Assembly: GCA_038230035.1 (NCBI GenBank)
Contig: JBBRNX010000015.1
Coordinates: 1 to 64,000 of the forward strand
Length of the DNA: 64,000 bases
Source: Gaiella sp038230035
GTDB taxonomy: Bacteria; Actinomycetota; Thermoleophilia; Gaiellales; Gaiellaceae
Direction: 5' to 3'
How positions within the stretch are numbered: the first letter of the stretch is position 1; every line of letters begins with the position of its first letter. The notes below the pieces were generated by a model. The model was not told where the DNA came from and did no database searches. It saw only the letters and a program-made list of their open reading frames with translations. Shown here piece after piece: positions 15,421 to 24,341 of this stretch. The position numbers and the translations under genes are program-made.

Positions 15421-16631
15421 GCCTTCTCCTGGATCAGCTCGTGCAGCCGATTCGCGGTCGCGAGGGCGAAGGCGGGATCGTTGATGTCCGCGTCGAGCTC
15501 GTGCACCTCGACGTTCGGGCCGAGCGTCTCGTGGAGGCCGTCGAGGAGAGCGGCGTCTGCAGCGGCGTCGTAGAAGACCTGGCCTTCGACTGCGATCGCG
15601 GAGACGCCGCCCAGCGGGATATACAGCACCGTGGGTCCACTCGCGGCGGAGAGCTTGCGACCGATCTGACGTCCGAGCTCGCGGCACTCGTCGGGCGTCG
15701 TCCGCATCAGCGTGATCGTCGGGTTGTGGACATAGAGATTGCGGTCGGCGAACTTCTCGGGCACAGACTCGCGCGGCCCGAAGTTGACCATGTCGAGGGC
15801 ACCGAGCGAGACGACCTGCGGCAGGCCGAGCGCCCCCGCGGCTTCGAGGCGATCGGTGCCTGCCGAGAGGACGCCACCGACGAGCTCGTCTGCGAGCTCT
15901 GTGGTCGTCACGTCGAGAATGCCGGCGAGGAAGCCGGCTTTGGCGAGCGCCTCCATCGACTGGCCCCCGGTGCCTGTGGCGTGGAACACGAGCACCTCAT
16001 AGCCGAGCTCCTCGAGCCGTTCACGCGCGGCCGTCACACACGCTGTCGTGACTCCGAACATCGTTGCGCCGATCAGCGGCCGATCCGCGCCGAGATCGGG
16101 AGCGACGCTCTTGACCGCGCCGGCGATCATGCCGGCGGCGTTCGTCATGATCTGCGCCGAGATCCGGTTGACGCCGGCGATGTCGACGACCGAGTACATC
16201 ATCGTGACGTCGACCGCGCCGACGAACGGCCGGGTGTCGCCGGAGGCGACGGTCGACACCATCAGCTTCGGCACACCGACCGGCAGCGCGCGCATCGCGT
16301 GCGTCGCGATCGACGAGTTGCCGGAGCCGCCGACGCTCAGGATCCCGTCGAGTCGACCTTCGGCGTGCAGCCGGACGGCGATGGCGGCGGCCCCGTCGGC
16401 CATGACGGTGACAGCCGCGCCGCGATCCCCAGCGGCGGCGAGCGCGGCGACGTCGGCGCCGACCGCCTCCGCGACCTCCTCGCGCGTGATGTCCGCGACG
16501 GCGAGCGGTTCTCCGACGATCCCGCAGTCGACGAGGATCACGTCGACGCCATGCTCGCGGACGCGATCGCGCAGGAAGTCGAACTCCTTGCCTTTCGTAT
16601 CGAGCGTCCCCACCAGAACGACTGTCGGCAT
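15417..16631 (-). CDS. UPF0261 / Tm-1-like ATP-binding protein
   Basis: A 404-residue protein beginning MPTVVLVGTLDTKGKEFDFL, the standard UPF0261 start. Other hallmarks are LSVGGSGNSSIATHAMRALP, GATMFGVTTACV, FHATGTGGQSMEAL and VVSLGALDMVNFG. The domain equals the N-terminal half of the tomato Tm-1 resistance protein and binds nucleotide. In bacteria it pairs with the TIM-barrel partner encoded next (4-base overlap here). Its substrate is unknown. Placement in an operon with a Liv-type transporter suggests catabolism of an imported compound; this is inference. Confidence 0.88.
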   Translation of the reverse strand: MPTVVLVGTLDTKGKEFDFLRDRVREHGVDVILVDCGIVGEPLAVADITREEVAEAVGADVAALAAAGDRGAAVTVMADGAAAIAVRLHAEGRLDGILSVGGSGNSSIATHAMRALPVGVPKLMVSTVASGDTRPFVGAVDVTMMYSVVDIAGVNRISAQIMTNAAGMIAGAVKSVAPDLGADRPLIGATMFGVTTACVTAARERLEELGYEVLVFHATGTGGQSMEALAKAGFLAGILDVTTTELADELVGGVLSAGTDRLEAAGALGLPQVVSLGALDMVNFGPRESVPEKFADRNLYVHNPTITLMRTTPDECRELGRQIGRKLSAASGPTVLYIPLGGVSAIAVEGQVFYDAAADAALLDGLHETLGPNVEVHELDADINDPAFALATANRLHELIQEKA

Positions 16632-16641
16632 GGCGGCGATC

Positions 16642-17538
16642 CTACTTCCCTACTGGCTTCCAGGCGGGGCTCGAGTCGTTGTTCTTGCCGTCCGTGAGCT
16701 GTGTGACTTTGCCCGCGAGATCGACCGTGTAGATCGAGCCGTCGCGCGAGAACGCGATCAGCTTCCCGTCGGGCGACCACGCCGGTTCGATGTCGTCGGA
16801 CGGCGAATCGGTGAGCCGTTTCAGGCCCTTCCCGTCGAGGCCGACGACCGAGACCTCGAAGTGTCCGCGAGCGTTCGTCGTAAAAGCGAGACGGCTCGAG
16901 TCGGGAGACCAGGACGGTGATCCGACACTGGCGTTCAGGTGTGTGATCCGGCGCTTCCCCGTACCGTCGGGACGAACGACGTAGAGCTCCTTGACGTCGG
17001 TTCCGGGTGTTCGCAGGACGTACGCGATCAGCGCGCCGTCCGGCGACCAGGACGGATCAGACTCGTTTGCGAGACCTCCGCCGATCTGGTGCGCACTGGT
17101 GCCGTCCGAGCGCATCACACCGAGGTTGCCAGGCTCGTTCTCGATGAACGCGATCTTCGTGCCGTCGGGCGACCACGACGCGCGAGCCGCACCATGCGCG
17201 AGTGAGGTGAGACGACGCGTGCCGCTGCCGTCGGCGCGCATGACATACAGCTGTGGCTTGCCGGATCGGTCACTGCCAAAGGCGACGAGGTGGCCGTCGC
17301 GCGACCACACCGGATCTACCTGGAAGAAGAGGCCGGCAGGCCCGGTTACCTCTGGCAACGCATCGCTCGTGAGTCTCCGCTGCCCGTCCCCATTCGCGCC
17401 CATCGCGTAGATCGCGTACGAGCCAGACCGGCTCGAGACGAAGAGGAGATCTGACCGCTTCGCCGATGACCCGCAGCCGGTTGCGAGGAGGACAGCGAAG
17501 ACGCCGAGACACGCACATCCGAGAAAGCGGCCGCCCAT
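16642..17538 (-). CDS. TolB-like beta-propeller lipoprotein
   Basis: A 298-residue protein with a lipoprotein signal: MGGRFLGCACLGVFAVLLAT followed by GCGSSAK, a lipobox with Cys22 as the lipidated residue. About six PD40/TolB blades follow, marked by VWSRDGHLVAFGS, SWSPDGTKIAFI, SWSPDGALIAYV, SWSPDSSRLAFT and AWSPDGKLIAFS. It should sit on the outer face of the membrane as a binding scaffold. It is inserted between livF (6 bases) and the Tm-1-like gene (10 bases), so it may assist substrate capture for this transporter. It resembles the secreted protein at 880-1854. Confidence 0.85.
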   Translation of the reverse strand: MGGRFLGCACLGVFAVLLATGCGSSAKRSDLLFVSSRSGSYAIYAMGANGDGQRRLTSDALPEVTGPAGLFFQVDPVWSRDGHLVAFGSDRSGKPQLYVMRADGSGTRRLTSLAHGAARASWSPDGTKIAFIENEPGNLGVMRSDGTSAHQIGGGLANESDPSWSPDGALIAYVLRTPGTDVKELYVVRPDGTGKRRITHLNASVGSPSWSPDSSRLAFTTNARGHFEVSVVGLDGKGLKRLTDSPSDDIEPAWSPDGKLIAFSRDGSIYTVDLAGKVTQLTDGKNNDSSPAWKPVGK

Positions 17539-17544
17539 ACTGAT

Positions 17545-18267
17545 TCAGTTCGCGAGTGGCTCGACGCCGAGGAAGCGTCGCTGTGCCTCCGGATCGGTGG
17601 CAAGCACCTGCGAGGTCGTCTCGGTGAAGATCTTGCCGGCGACCATGACGAGCTGTCGCTCGGCCAGCGCGGTTGCGACTCTGAGGTTCTGCTCGATCAA
17701 CAGGATGGCAAGCCCCTCTTCCTCGAGCGCCTTGAACACCTCGATCAGGTTCTCGATGATCGCGGGGGCAAGGCCCTCGGACGGCTCGTCCATGATCAGC
17801 AGCTTCGGGTTCGTCAGCAGCGCTCGGCCAATCGCCAGCATTTGCTGTTCGCCGCCGGAGAGCTGCGCGCCACCGTTGCGACGCCGTTCGTCGAGGCGCG
17901 GGAACAGCTCGTAGACCTTGCCCACCGTCCAGCGCGCGGCCTTGTCTTTCGGCGCGATCATGCGTAGGTGCTCGTCCACGGAGAGCGACGGGAACAGCCG
18001 GCGCCCCTGCGGCACGTAGCCGATGCCGGCGCTTGCGATGCGGTAGGACGCGCGGCCGACGGTCTCGCGGCCTTCGAACAGCACCGAGCCCGAGGTCGTC
18101 GGCTGCGGCAGGCCCATGATTGCGGCGCAGAGCGTCGACTTCCCCATCCCGTTGCGGCCGATCACGGCGACCGACTCGTGGCCCATCTCGAGGTTCACGT
18201 CCTGCAGCACGTGGGCGCGGCCGTAGTGGCCGTTCAGCCCTTCGACTTTGAGCAGCGGCTCACTCAT
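17545..18267 (-). CDS. livF: Branched-chain amino acid-type ABC transporter ATPase (LivF)
   Basis: A 240-residue ABC ATPase with Walker A GRNGMGKST, signature LSGGEQQMLAIGRAL, Walker B LLIMDEPSEGLAP and a switch His region (LLIEQNL replaces the usual H-loop surroundings, as in LivF). LivF proteins energise import of branched-chain amino acids, amides, urea or aromatic acids together with LivG. The ATG overlaps the end of livG by 8 bases. The substrate specificity lies in the binding protein, which is interrupted here. Confidence 0.92.
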   Translation of the reverse strand: MSEPLLKVEGLNGHYGRAHVLQDVNLEMGHESVAVIGRNGMGKSTLCAAIMGLPQPTTSGSVLFEGRETVGRASYRIASAGIGYVPQGRRLFPSLSVDEHLRMIAPKDKAARWTVGKVYELFPRLDERRRNGGAQLSGGEQQMLAIGRALLTNPKLLIMDEPSEGLAPAIIENLIEVFKALEEEGLAILLIEQNLRVATALAERQLVMVAGKIFTETTSQVLATDPEAQRRFLGVEPLAN

Positions 18268-19039
18268 TGGTGTGCGCCCGGCCGAGGTAGAGGTCGTGGA
18301 CGAGCTGGTTGCCGCGGATCTCGTCCGGCGTGCCTTCGACGATCTTCCGGCCGTCGTGCATCATCGTCACGTACTCGGCGACGGTCAGTGCGACGTCCAT
18401 GTCGTGCTCGATGATGATCAGCGTCACCGTTTTCGGCAGCGCGAGCAGAAGCTCAGTCAGCCGCTCGCGCTCGCCGCGCGAGAGACCCGACGCGGGCTCG
18501 TCGAGCATGATGATCTGCGGGTTCGTGACGCTCGCCATGCCGACCTCGAGCTGGCGCTGCTCGCCATGCGAGAGCGAGCCGACGAGCGTCTCGACCTTGT
18601 CGCCGAGCGCGACTCGATCAGCCGCCGTCCTCGCCCGATCGCGAAGCTCGCGGTCGCGCTTGCTCGGGAACGCGCGCAACCGCCCGCCTTCGCAGCCGAC
18701 GAGAGCGAGGTAGAGGTTGTCGACGACCGTGAGGCCGAGGAAAAGTCGTGATTTCTGGTAGCTCCGCGCGAGCCCGAGCGCAGGCCGGGCGCGCGCAGGC
18801 AGCCCAGTCACGTCCCGCCCGAACACCTCGATCGTCCCGGTCGACACAGGAACGTCGCCGGCGACGAGGTTGAAGAGCGTCGTCTTGCCGGCGCCGTTCG
18901 GGCCGAGGATTGCACGACGCTCGCCGGGCGCGACTTCGAGGTCCACGTCGCGGACTGCCTGGACGCCGCCGAACCGCCGGCCGACCCCCCGTAAGCGGAG
19001 GGCCGGCTCGGCATTCGGCTGCGTTGGTGCCTCGATCAC
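18260..19039 (-). CDS. livG: Branched-chain amino acid-type ABC transporter ATPase (LivG)
   Basis: 259 residues from GTG 19039. Walker A is GPNGAGKTTLFNLV, the signature LSHGEQRQLEVGMA, Walker B IIMLDEPASGLS, followed by a LivG-type C-terminal helix with VYLGRAHTNE. It is the partner ATPase of LivF. The gene starts 4 bases after the stop of the binding-protein gene and overlaps livF, so it is expressed from the same transcript. Confidence 0.92.
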   Translation of the reverse strand: MIEAPTQPNAEPALRLRGVGRRFGGVQAVRDVDLEVAPGERRAILGPNGAGKTTLFNLVAGDVPVSTGTIEVFGRDVTGLPARARPALGLARSYQKSRLFLGLTVVDNLYLALVGCEGGRLRAFPSKRDRELRDRARTAADRVALGDKVETLVGSLSHGEQRQLEVGMASVTNPQIIMLDEPASGLSRGERERLTELLLALPKTVTLIIIEHDMDVALTVAEYVTMMHDGRKIVEGTPDEIRGNQLVHDLYLGRAHTNE

Positions 19040-19043
19040 CTGC

Positions 19044-20459
19044 CTACTTGAGGAACTGCTTCGTGACGACGCCGTTCTTGACGACCTGGATCTTTCCCTG
19101 CCATGGCAGGCTCCGCTTCACGCACGGAGGCTGCGAGCGGCCGGGCGGTGGGCTCGTCTTCTTGAAGAGACCGCCGAACGACTGGTCGACGTTCGGCACG
19201 AAGCCGACAGCCTTCGCTCCGATGCTGCCGTCGGCGTTCTTGATCAGCTGCAACGGATACTGATCCTGGATCGCCTGCCGGTTCGCATCGAGATGGAGGA
19301 CGCCGCCGCCCGACACCTGATAGCCGGAGCGATTCGTGAGAGGCATGCTCGCGATGAGCTTCGCTCCAACCTAACCGCCTGATGCCGTCAGGCCGCGGAC
19401 GAATGCCCATGCCGCGTTGTAGTAGTTGTAGACGAACCCGTCGGCGTAGTTGCCACCGTCGAGGCCCGGATACCACTTGTTGATAGCGGCCTCGTAGCCC
19501 TTGGCCTGCTTGTTTTGCAGACCGCCGACCCATGGGGTCCCGAAACCGCCGACATACGCGCCGACGAACTTCGGTGCTACGACCTTGTCTGCACCGAGGA
19601 ACGCGAAGAACAGGTTCCCGATCACCTTCTTCGGATCGAGCTTGCCGTACGCCTGCTCGAACGCCGTCAGGCTGGGCGAGGTGCCCGTCCCGCCGACGAC
19701 CCAGAAGTAACCGTCCACCTTGTCTGGCGGCGGCAACTGCTGGATGAACGACGAGTAGTCGGTCGTGCCGAGCGGCGGGAAGACCCGCTTCACGATCGAA
19801 CCGCCGTTCGCGCAGAAGTCGGCGATGAAGCCGGCCGCCGACGTCCAGCCGAAGCTGTAGTCGTCCATGATGATTGCGGCCTTGCGCCAGCCGAGCTTCT
19901 TGTACGCGATCTCGCCCGATCCCGCGTTCCACTGGGCGCCGTCGCCGTGGTAGCGGAACACGTTCTTGGTCGCGAGTTGCAGCGTCGGGTCCTGCGAACC
20001 GGCGGTACCGATGACGAACAGCTTGGTCGGATGCTGCTTCGCGTAGCGGGCGACCGCCACTGCCTCGTCACCCGACAGCGGGCCGATCATGACGTCGGCT
20101 TTCAGTTGCTCCATCAGCCGCCGCGTCTCTTTGATTGCGACGTCGACCGTGTCGTTGCCGCAGCCGATACCGACGATCTTGATGCTCGCGCCACCGGCGT
20201 GAGCACCTTTGATACCTGCCGTCGGCTTCTTCTTGTCCACAGGTTTCCCGCCGGCATATTGCGCGAGGGCGGCGAACGCCCCACCGGTGTCTACCTCGGA
20301 CCCGAAAGCGAAGCCTCCCTTGCAGTCGGTCATGATCGCGACGCGAACCACCTTCGCGGCCGGCTGCGCGAACGCGGTTGCCGAAACCGCTGCTGCAGTG
20401 ATGGCAAGCGCGAGCACCGGAAGCAGTAGCTTCCAGCCCCTCACCTTGAGTCGGCTCAT
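19044..20459 (-). pseudogene. Liv-type substrate-binding protein with an in-frame TAG
   Basis: A type-1 periplasmic-binding-fold protein. It has a signal peptide (MSRLKVRGWKLLLPVLALAI), then VRVAIMTDCKGGFAFG, IGPLSGDEAVAVARYA, FVIGTAGSQDPTLQ and a long second lobe. At 19371-19373 a TAG follows LTASGG. The same frame continues VGAKLIASMPLTNRSGYQVS to the real end VTKQFLK at 19044, so this is a nonsense codon and not a frameshift; CAG to TAG is the simplest origin. The truncated 362-residue product would lack the last ~110 residues, which complete the second lobe. It sits between livM and livG, whereas most Liv loci place it first. It could be a base-call error or a true recent mutation. Confidence 0.85.
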
Positions 20460-20539
20460 CCTGTTGTCCTCCTAGCTCGGTGTTGACCCTTCTGGTGTGT
20501 AGGACGAATTTCCATTGCCGTTTGTACCGGCCTCCTTCC

Positions 20540-21595
20540 CTACCCATGAGAACCGGACGGTGTGGCGGCTACTGGCCCGGTGGCGCTGCCGCCACGCCGG
20601 CGCCCGAGCGACCATAACCGATCCCAGATCCCCATGAGCCCGTCGGGCGAGACGATGACGATGACCAGAAAGATGAGCCCGATGATCGTGTTGAAGCTGC
20701 CTCCGAGCACGGGCACCGACACGTCGCGGACGTAGTTGTTGATCACGATGAAGGCGAAGGCGCCGAGCCAGGCTCCTTCGACGCGCCGTAGGCCGCCGAT
20801 CACGCAGATCACGAGCAGATCGATCGTGCTCTGCAGGCCGATCGTGTCGGGCGCGACTGTGCCGTTCCACCAGGCGAAGAGGATCCCGGCGAGCGAGGCG
20901 ACGAACGCGGCAAAGCCGAACGCGAGCGTCCGGTGCAACGCCACGTTGAACCCGAGCGAGCTCATGCGGACCGGCTCGTCCCGCACCCCCTGGAGCGCTA
21001 ACCCGAACGGGGTGCGCACCAAGTACCGAATCAGGATGTACGCGAGGATCGCCACGACGAGGGCTACGTAATAGAGCCGATTCGGCTGGGTGGTCGGTGA
21101 GCCGACGATCGACGGGGTGTAGTTGTCGATTCCGCCGATCCCCGAGAAGCCCGAGACGATCGTCACCTGGCCGAAGAAATACGTGCCGATCACCGAGTAC
21201 GTCAACGTGATCATTAGGAAGTAGATCCCCGCGCTCCGGCTCGAGATCGCGCCGAAGAGAAGGCCGACGGCTGTCGTGATCAGGATCGCGAGCACGACGG
21301 AGAGCCATGGGTTCCACCCGAGGTGCAGCCCTTTGGCCTCGCCTTGCGTGACCATGTTGCCGAGCGCGAACGCCGAGATCCCGAAGAGCGCGGTCTGTGA
21401 CAGCGAAACCATCCCGCCGTACGCCGAGAGGAAGATCAGGCTTGCGGCGGCGATTCCGATCAGGAACGTCTGCGTGAGGATGAAGCTGACCCAGTACTCG
21501 TTGAAAAGCAGCGGTCCAACGAGCGCGAGGATCAGCGCAGCGGCGGCGAACGACCGCTCGGCAACAGACTTCGTCCCCCCTGCGAGCAGGTTCAT
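20540..21595 (-). CDS. livM: Liv-type ABC transporter permease (LivM)
   Basis: A 351-residue polytopic membrane protein from ATG 21595, beginning MNLLAGGTKSVAERSFAAAA. The LivM signature GMVSLSQTALFGISAFALG is present, as is the EAA-like loop region GLALQGVRDEPVRMSSLGFN. About eight to ten hydrophobic segments are visible. The ATG overlaps the stop of livH (ATGA). It forms the translocation channel with LivH. Confidence 0.92.
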   Translation of the reverse strand: MNLLAGGTKSVAERSFAAAALILALVGPLLFNEYWVSFILTQTFLIGIAAASLIFLSAYGGMVSLSQTALFGISAFALGNMVTQGEAKGLHLGWNPWLSVVLAILITTAVGLLFGAISSRSAGIYFLMITLTYSVIGTYFFGQVTIVSGFSGIGGIDNYTPSIVGSPTTQPNRLYYVALVVAILAYILIRYLVRTPFGLALQGVRDEPVRMSSLGFNVALHRTLAFGFAAFVASLAGILFAWWNGTVAPDTIGLQSTIDLLVICVIGGLRRVEGAWLGAFAFIVINNYVRDVSVPVLGGSFNTIIGLIFLVIVIVSPDGLMGIWDRLWSLGRRRGGSATGPVAATPSGSHG

Positions 21596-22686
21596 CCTGC
21601 CCTCCCGAACAGGCCCTGGGGGCGGAAGGCGAGGACGAGCGCGAGGAGAGCGAACGTGAACACGATCGAGTACTGGGCGCAGCAGTTGTCGCTCGTCGTG
21701 GGCAGGTAGACGGCCGAGAACGAGAACACGAGCCCGTAGAGCAGCGACCCGGCGACGGCGCCGAAGATCGAGCCCATGCCGCCGATGATCACGACCACGA
21801 GGGAGTTGAGCAGCCACTGCCCGTCCACTCCCGACGACACGCCGGCCTGCGAGCTGCCGACGACTGCACCGAAGGCGGCGAGCGAGGAGCCGACGATGAA
21901 CGCGATGGCGAACGTCCGCTGGATGTTCACGCCGAGGGCCGAGGTCATCTCCCGATCGTCGACGCCGGCGCGGATGATCGTTCCCGTCCGGGTCCTGTAC
22001 AGCCAAACCCAGAGGGCGATTCCGACGCTAACCCCGAGCGCGAGCATGACGAGGCGCTGCAGGGAGTACTGGACGCCGAAGACGTGCAGGTTGACGAAGC
22101 GGTCAGTCCACCCGGGCCAGGTCAGGCTCACCGCGATTCCGCCGAAGCGAAGTGCGCCCGCAGGGACGTGCCGCGGGAAATGTGCGACCACTTGGTCGGC
22201 GGCGATGACCGAGAGCGCGATCGTGATCAGGGCCTGTCGCAGATCCTGCCCCTGGTTCCAGCGTAGGAAGACCTGTTGGACAATCAGCCCCACGACGCCG
22301 ATGATCGCGGCCGCGACCAGTAGGGGCGCGACCCACTCCCAGGTCGTGACGTCGGTGCTCGGGATGGCGAATCCCTGCCCGGTCATACCCTGCTGGACCT
22401 CGTAGGCGATGTATCCGCCGAGGAGGTAGAACGAGCCGTGCGCCATGTTCACCACGCGCATCAGGCCGAAGATGAGCGAGAAACCGCTTGCGACGATGAA
22501 CAGGAGCCCGGCGAAGGTGATCCCGTTCAGCAGCGTGATCGTGAAGTTCCGCTGATCGTGGATGAATGGGCCGAAGTTCGTGCTGCGGGCGTAGAAGAGA
22601 ACCCAGCCGAGGACGAAGGCAACTGCACCGAAGACCAGAGCGCGCGACGCGAGGCGGAGTGGTCGCTGAAGGGCGACCGAGCTCAC
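21592..22686 (-). CDS. livH: Liv-type ABC transporter permease (LivH)
   Basis: A 364-residue permease from GTG 22686, first gene of the leftward operon. The LivH signature IFGLMRVVNMAHGSFYLLGG is followed by many hydrophobic segments and the loop GTIIRAGVDDREMTSALGVN, then NSLVVVIIGGMGSIFGAVAG. It shares a 4-base overlap with livM. The upstream gap (22687-22833) carries the CGATCATCGATT motif. Confidence 0.92.
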   Translation of the reverse strand: MSSVALQRPLRLASRALVFGAVAFVLGWVLFYARSTNFGPFIHDQRNFTITLLNGITFAGLLFIVASGFSLIFGLMRVVNMAHGSFYLLGGYIAYEVQQGMTGQGFAIPSTDVTTWEWVAPLLVAAAIIGVVGLIVQQVFLRWNQGQDLRQALITIALSVIAADQVVAHFPRHVPAGALRFGGIAVSLTWPGWTDRFVNLHVFGVQYSLQRLVMLALGVSVGIALWVWLYRTRTGTIIRAGVDDREMTSALGVNIQRTFAIAFIVGSSLAAFGAVVGSSQAGVSSGVDGQWLLNSLVVVIIGGMGSIFGAVAGSLLYGLVFSFSAVYLPTTSDNCCAQYSIVFTFALLALVLAFRPQGLFGRAG

Positions 22687-22799
22687 GCGCGATCCACCAG
22701 CCGGCTAGACGTCGGTCCCCACCCTGGACGCAGCTTCGTCACGACTAGGCGAACCTACCAACGCGTCGAAACGGTTGCAAGAAAGTGCCAACATGTTCT

Positions 22800-22811
22800 C
22801 GATCATCGATT
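22800..22811 (+). promoter_or_regulatory. Shared motif CGATCATCGATT upstream of livH
   Basis: CGAT-C-ATCG (palindromic about one base) followed by ATT. It lies 114 bp upstream of livH in the only intergenic gap of this operon. The same 12-mer with one degenerate centre base occurs at 42271 and 50308, each upstream of a catabolic unit. Candidate operator by recurrence only. Confidence 0.4.
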
Positions 22812-22833
22812 GTTTGCCCGGATGGTGGCCGCT

Positions 22834-23946
22834 CTAGCCGCGCCTCAAGGCGAGCCCGGCGCCGAGAACCGTCTCGTCGTGTGGCGCTACGAGCTGCAGA
22901 TTGCCGATTGCGAGCCCGGCCCAGCCGACGAGATTGACCCAGCGCAGGAAGGAGCTGAGCGGCAGCCGGATCTCCAGCTCGTCGACGTCCTCGGCGGGCA
23001 AGTCGATTGCGTAGCAGGGGCTGACGTAGAGGTCGACCTCAGGCTCGTACCGCCGCCACTCCTCGATGGCGCCGTATGCGGCTGCGACGGCGTCGGGCGC
23101 GACGCGGTGAGCTGCCTCTAGCTTCGTCCGCATCACGTCGGTGTACTCGTCGGCGCGGCTCGGGAACGTCGCTGCGTGCGACCTCGCAGCCTCGTGCAGG
23201 AACAGCGGCCATGGGTCGGCGGTCGGGTCGGGGACGCGCGCTTCGACGACGTGTGCCCCGAGCGCTTCGAGGTCGGCGACCCACGACTCGGCGAGGTCGC
23301 TCGTCTCCGTCTCGCGCCCGTCAGCGAGCGCGGGTGGCTGGCGCAGGAGTCCGACAGTCAGGCCGGCAAGGAGCGGTTCGGGCACGGGGCGCTCGGCGAG
23401 CACCGACCAGAAGAGCGCGACGTCCTCGACGGAGCGACCCATCGGCCCGACGGTGTCGATCGTCGGCACGAGGGGGAAGACGCCGTCGAGCGGGATCACT
23501 CCCCAGCGCGACTTCAGGCCGACGATCTCGCATGCCGCCGCTGGCAGTCGGATCGAGCAGCCGGTGTCGGAGCCGATGCCGAGGTCGCACAAACCGGCGA
23601 CGAGCGCCGCGGCGTTGCCGGAGCTGGAGCCGCCGGTTGTCTTCCCCGGGTGGGTTGGGTTATGCACTGTCCCGTACCACGGGTTCTGCCCGAGAACGCT
23701 CCAGGCGAACTCGGGCAGGTTCGCCTTGCCGATGACAGCTGCGCCGGCGGCCCGGGCTCGGCGCACGACTTCGGCGTCCCGCTCTGGAACGTGATCTGCG
23801 TAGATGCGTGACCCGTACGTCGTCCGGATGCCTGCGGTGTCGATGAGGTCTTTCACGAGCAGCGTTCGACCGGAGAGCGGGCCGGCGGCCGTGCTTGCCA
23901 GCGGCTCGTCGAGCCAGGTGATGGCGGCGTTCAGGTTGTCGTTCAC
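22834..23946 (-). CDS. Amidase-signature hydrolase
   Basis: 370 residues from GTG 23946. The amidase-signature Ser-Ser-Lys site is visible: Lys in LLVKDLIDTAG, cis-Ser region TTGGSSSGNAAALVAGLCDLG and nucleophile region GSDTGCSIRLPAA, where Cys replaces the usual second Gly before Ser. The family hydrolyses amides, including aryl and alkyl amides, malonamate or Glu-tRNA amide. The length (~370) is short of GatA (~480), so a catabolic amidase is more likely. It is the last gene of a seven-gene operon; its GTG overlaps the RidA stop (GTGA). The role is probably release of ammonia or an acid from an amide intermediate. Confidence 0.85.
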   Translation of the reverse strand: MNDNLNAAITWLDEPLASTAAGPLSGRTLLVKDLIDTAGIRTTYGSRIYADHVPERDAEVVRRARAAGAAVIGKANLPEFAWSVLGQNPWYGTVHNPTHPGKTTGGSSSGNAAALVAGLCDLGIGSDTGCSIRLPAAACEIVGLKSRWGVIPLDGVFPLVPTIDTVGPMGRSVEDVALFWSVLAERPVPEPLLAGLTVGLLRQPPALADGRETETSDLAESWVADLEALGAHVVEARVPDPTADPWPLFLHEAARSHAATFPSRADEYTDVMRTKLEAAHRVAPDAVAAAYGAIEEWRRYEPEVDLYVSPCYAIDLPAEDVDELEIRLPLSSFLRWVNLVGWAGLAIGNLQLVAPHDETVLGAGLALRRG

Positions 23947-24341
23947 GTGGGCACCAGCGCGACGCACTCCACTTCGATCTTCGCCCCCGGGATCACGAGT
24001 GCCGACACCTCGACGAGCGTCGAAGCCGGTCGCGTCTCGCCGAACACCTCCTGCCGCACCGGATTCACGAGCGGACGATCGGCGATCTCGGTGAGAAACA
24101 CGGTCACCTTCACGACGTCCGCGAAAGTGCAACCGGCGGCCGCGAGCACCCGCCGCATGTTTTCGAAGACACAGCGTGCTTGCGCGACGACATCATTTTT
24201 GCCCACGAGTGACTGGCTTTCGTCAACAGGGACGATGCCGCTGACGAACAGGAGGTCGCCCGCCTGGACGGCGTCGGTGAAGTGCGAGATCGGTTCCGCC
24301 TGACCCTCGACCCGGAACTCACGCCGGCGACTCTCAGTCAC
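23943..24341 (-). CDS. RidA / YjgF-YER057c family enamine-imine deaminase
   Basis: 132 residues from GTG 24341 (a TTG at 24350 is possible). The typical RidA fold pattern is visible: DLLFVSGIVPVDESQSLVG, QARCVFENMRRVLAAAGCTF, VVKVTVFLTEIADRPLVN, GETRPASTLVEVSAL and a final KIEVECVALVPT with the active-site Arg in TRPAST. RidA proteins hydrolyse reactive enamines/imines formed by PLP enzymes or amide and amine catabolism. Here it lies between a ThDP enzyme and an amidase with overlapping ends, consistent with a nitrogen-containing pathway intermediate. Confidence 0.88.
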   Translation of the reverse strand: MTESRRREFRVEGQAEPISHFTDAVQAGDLLFVSGIVPVDESQSLVGKNDVVAQARCVFENMRRVLAAAGCTFADVVKVTVFLTEIADRPLVNPVRQEVFGETRPASTLVEVSALVIPGAKIEVECVALVPT

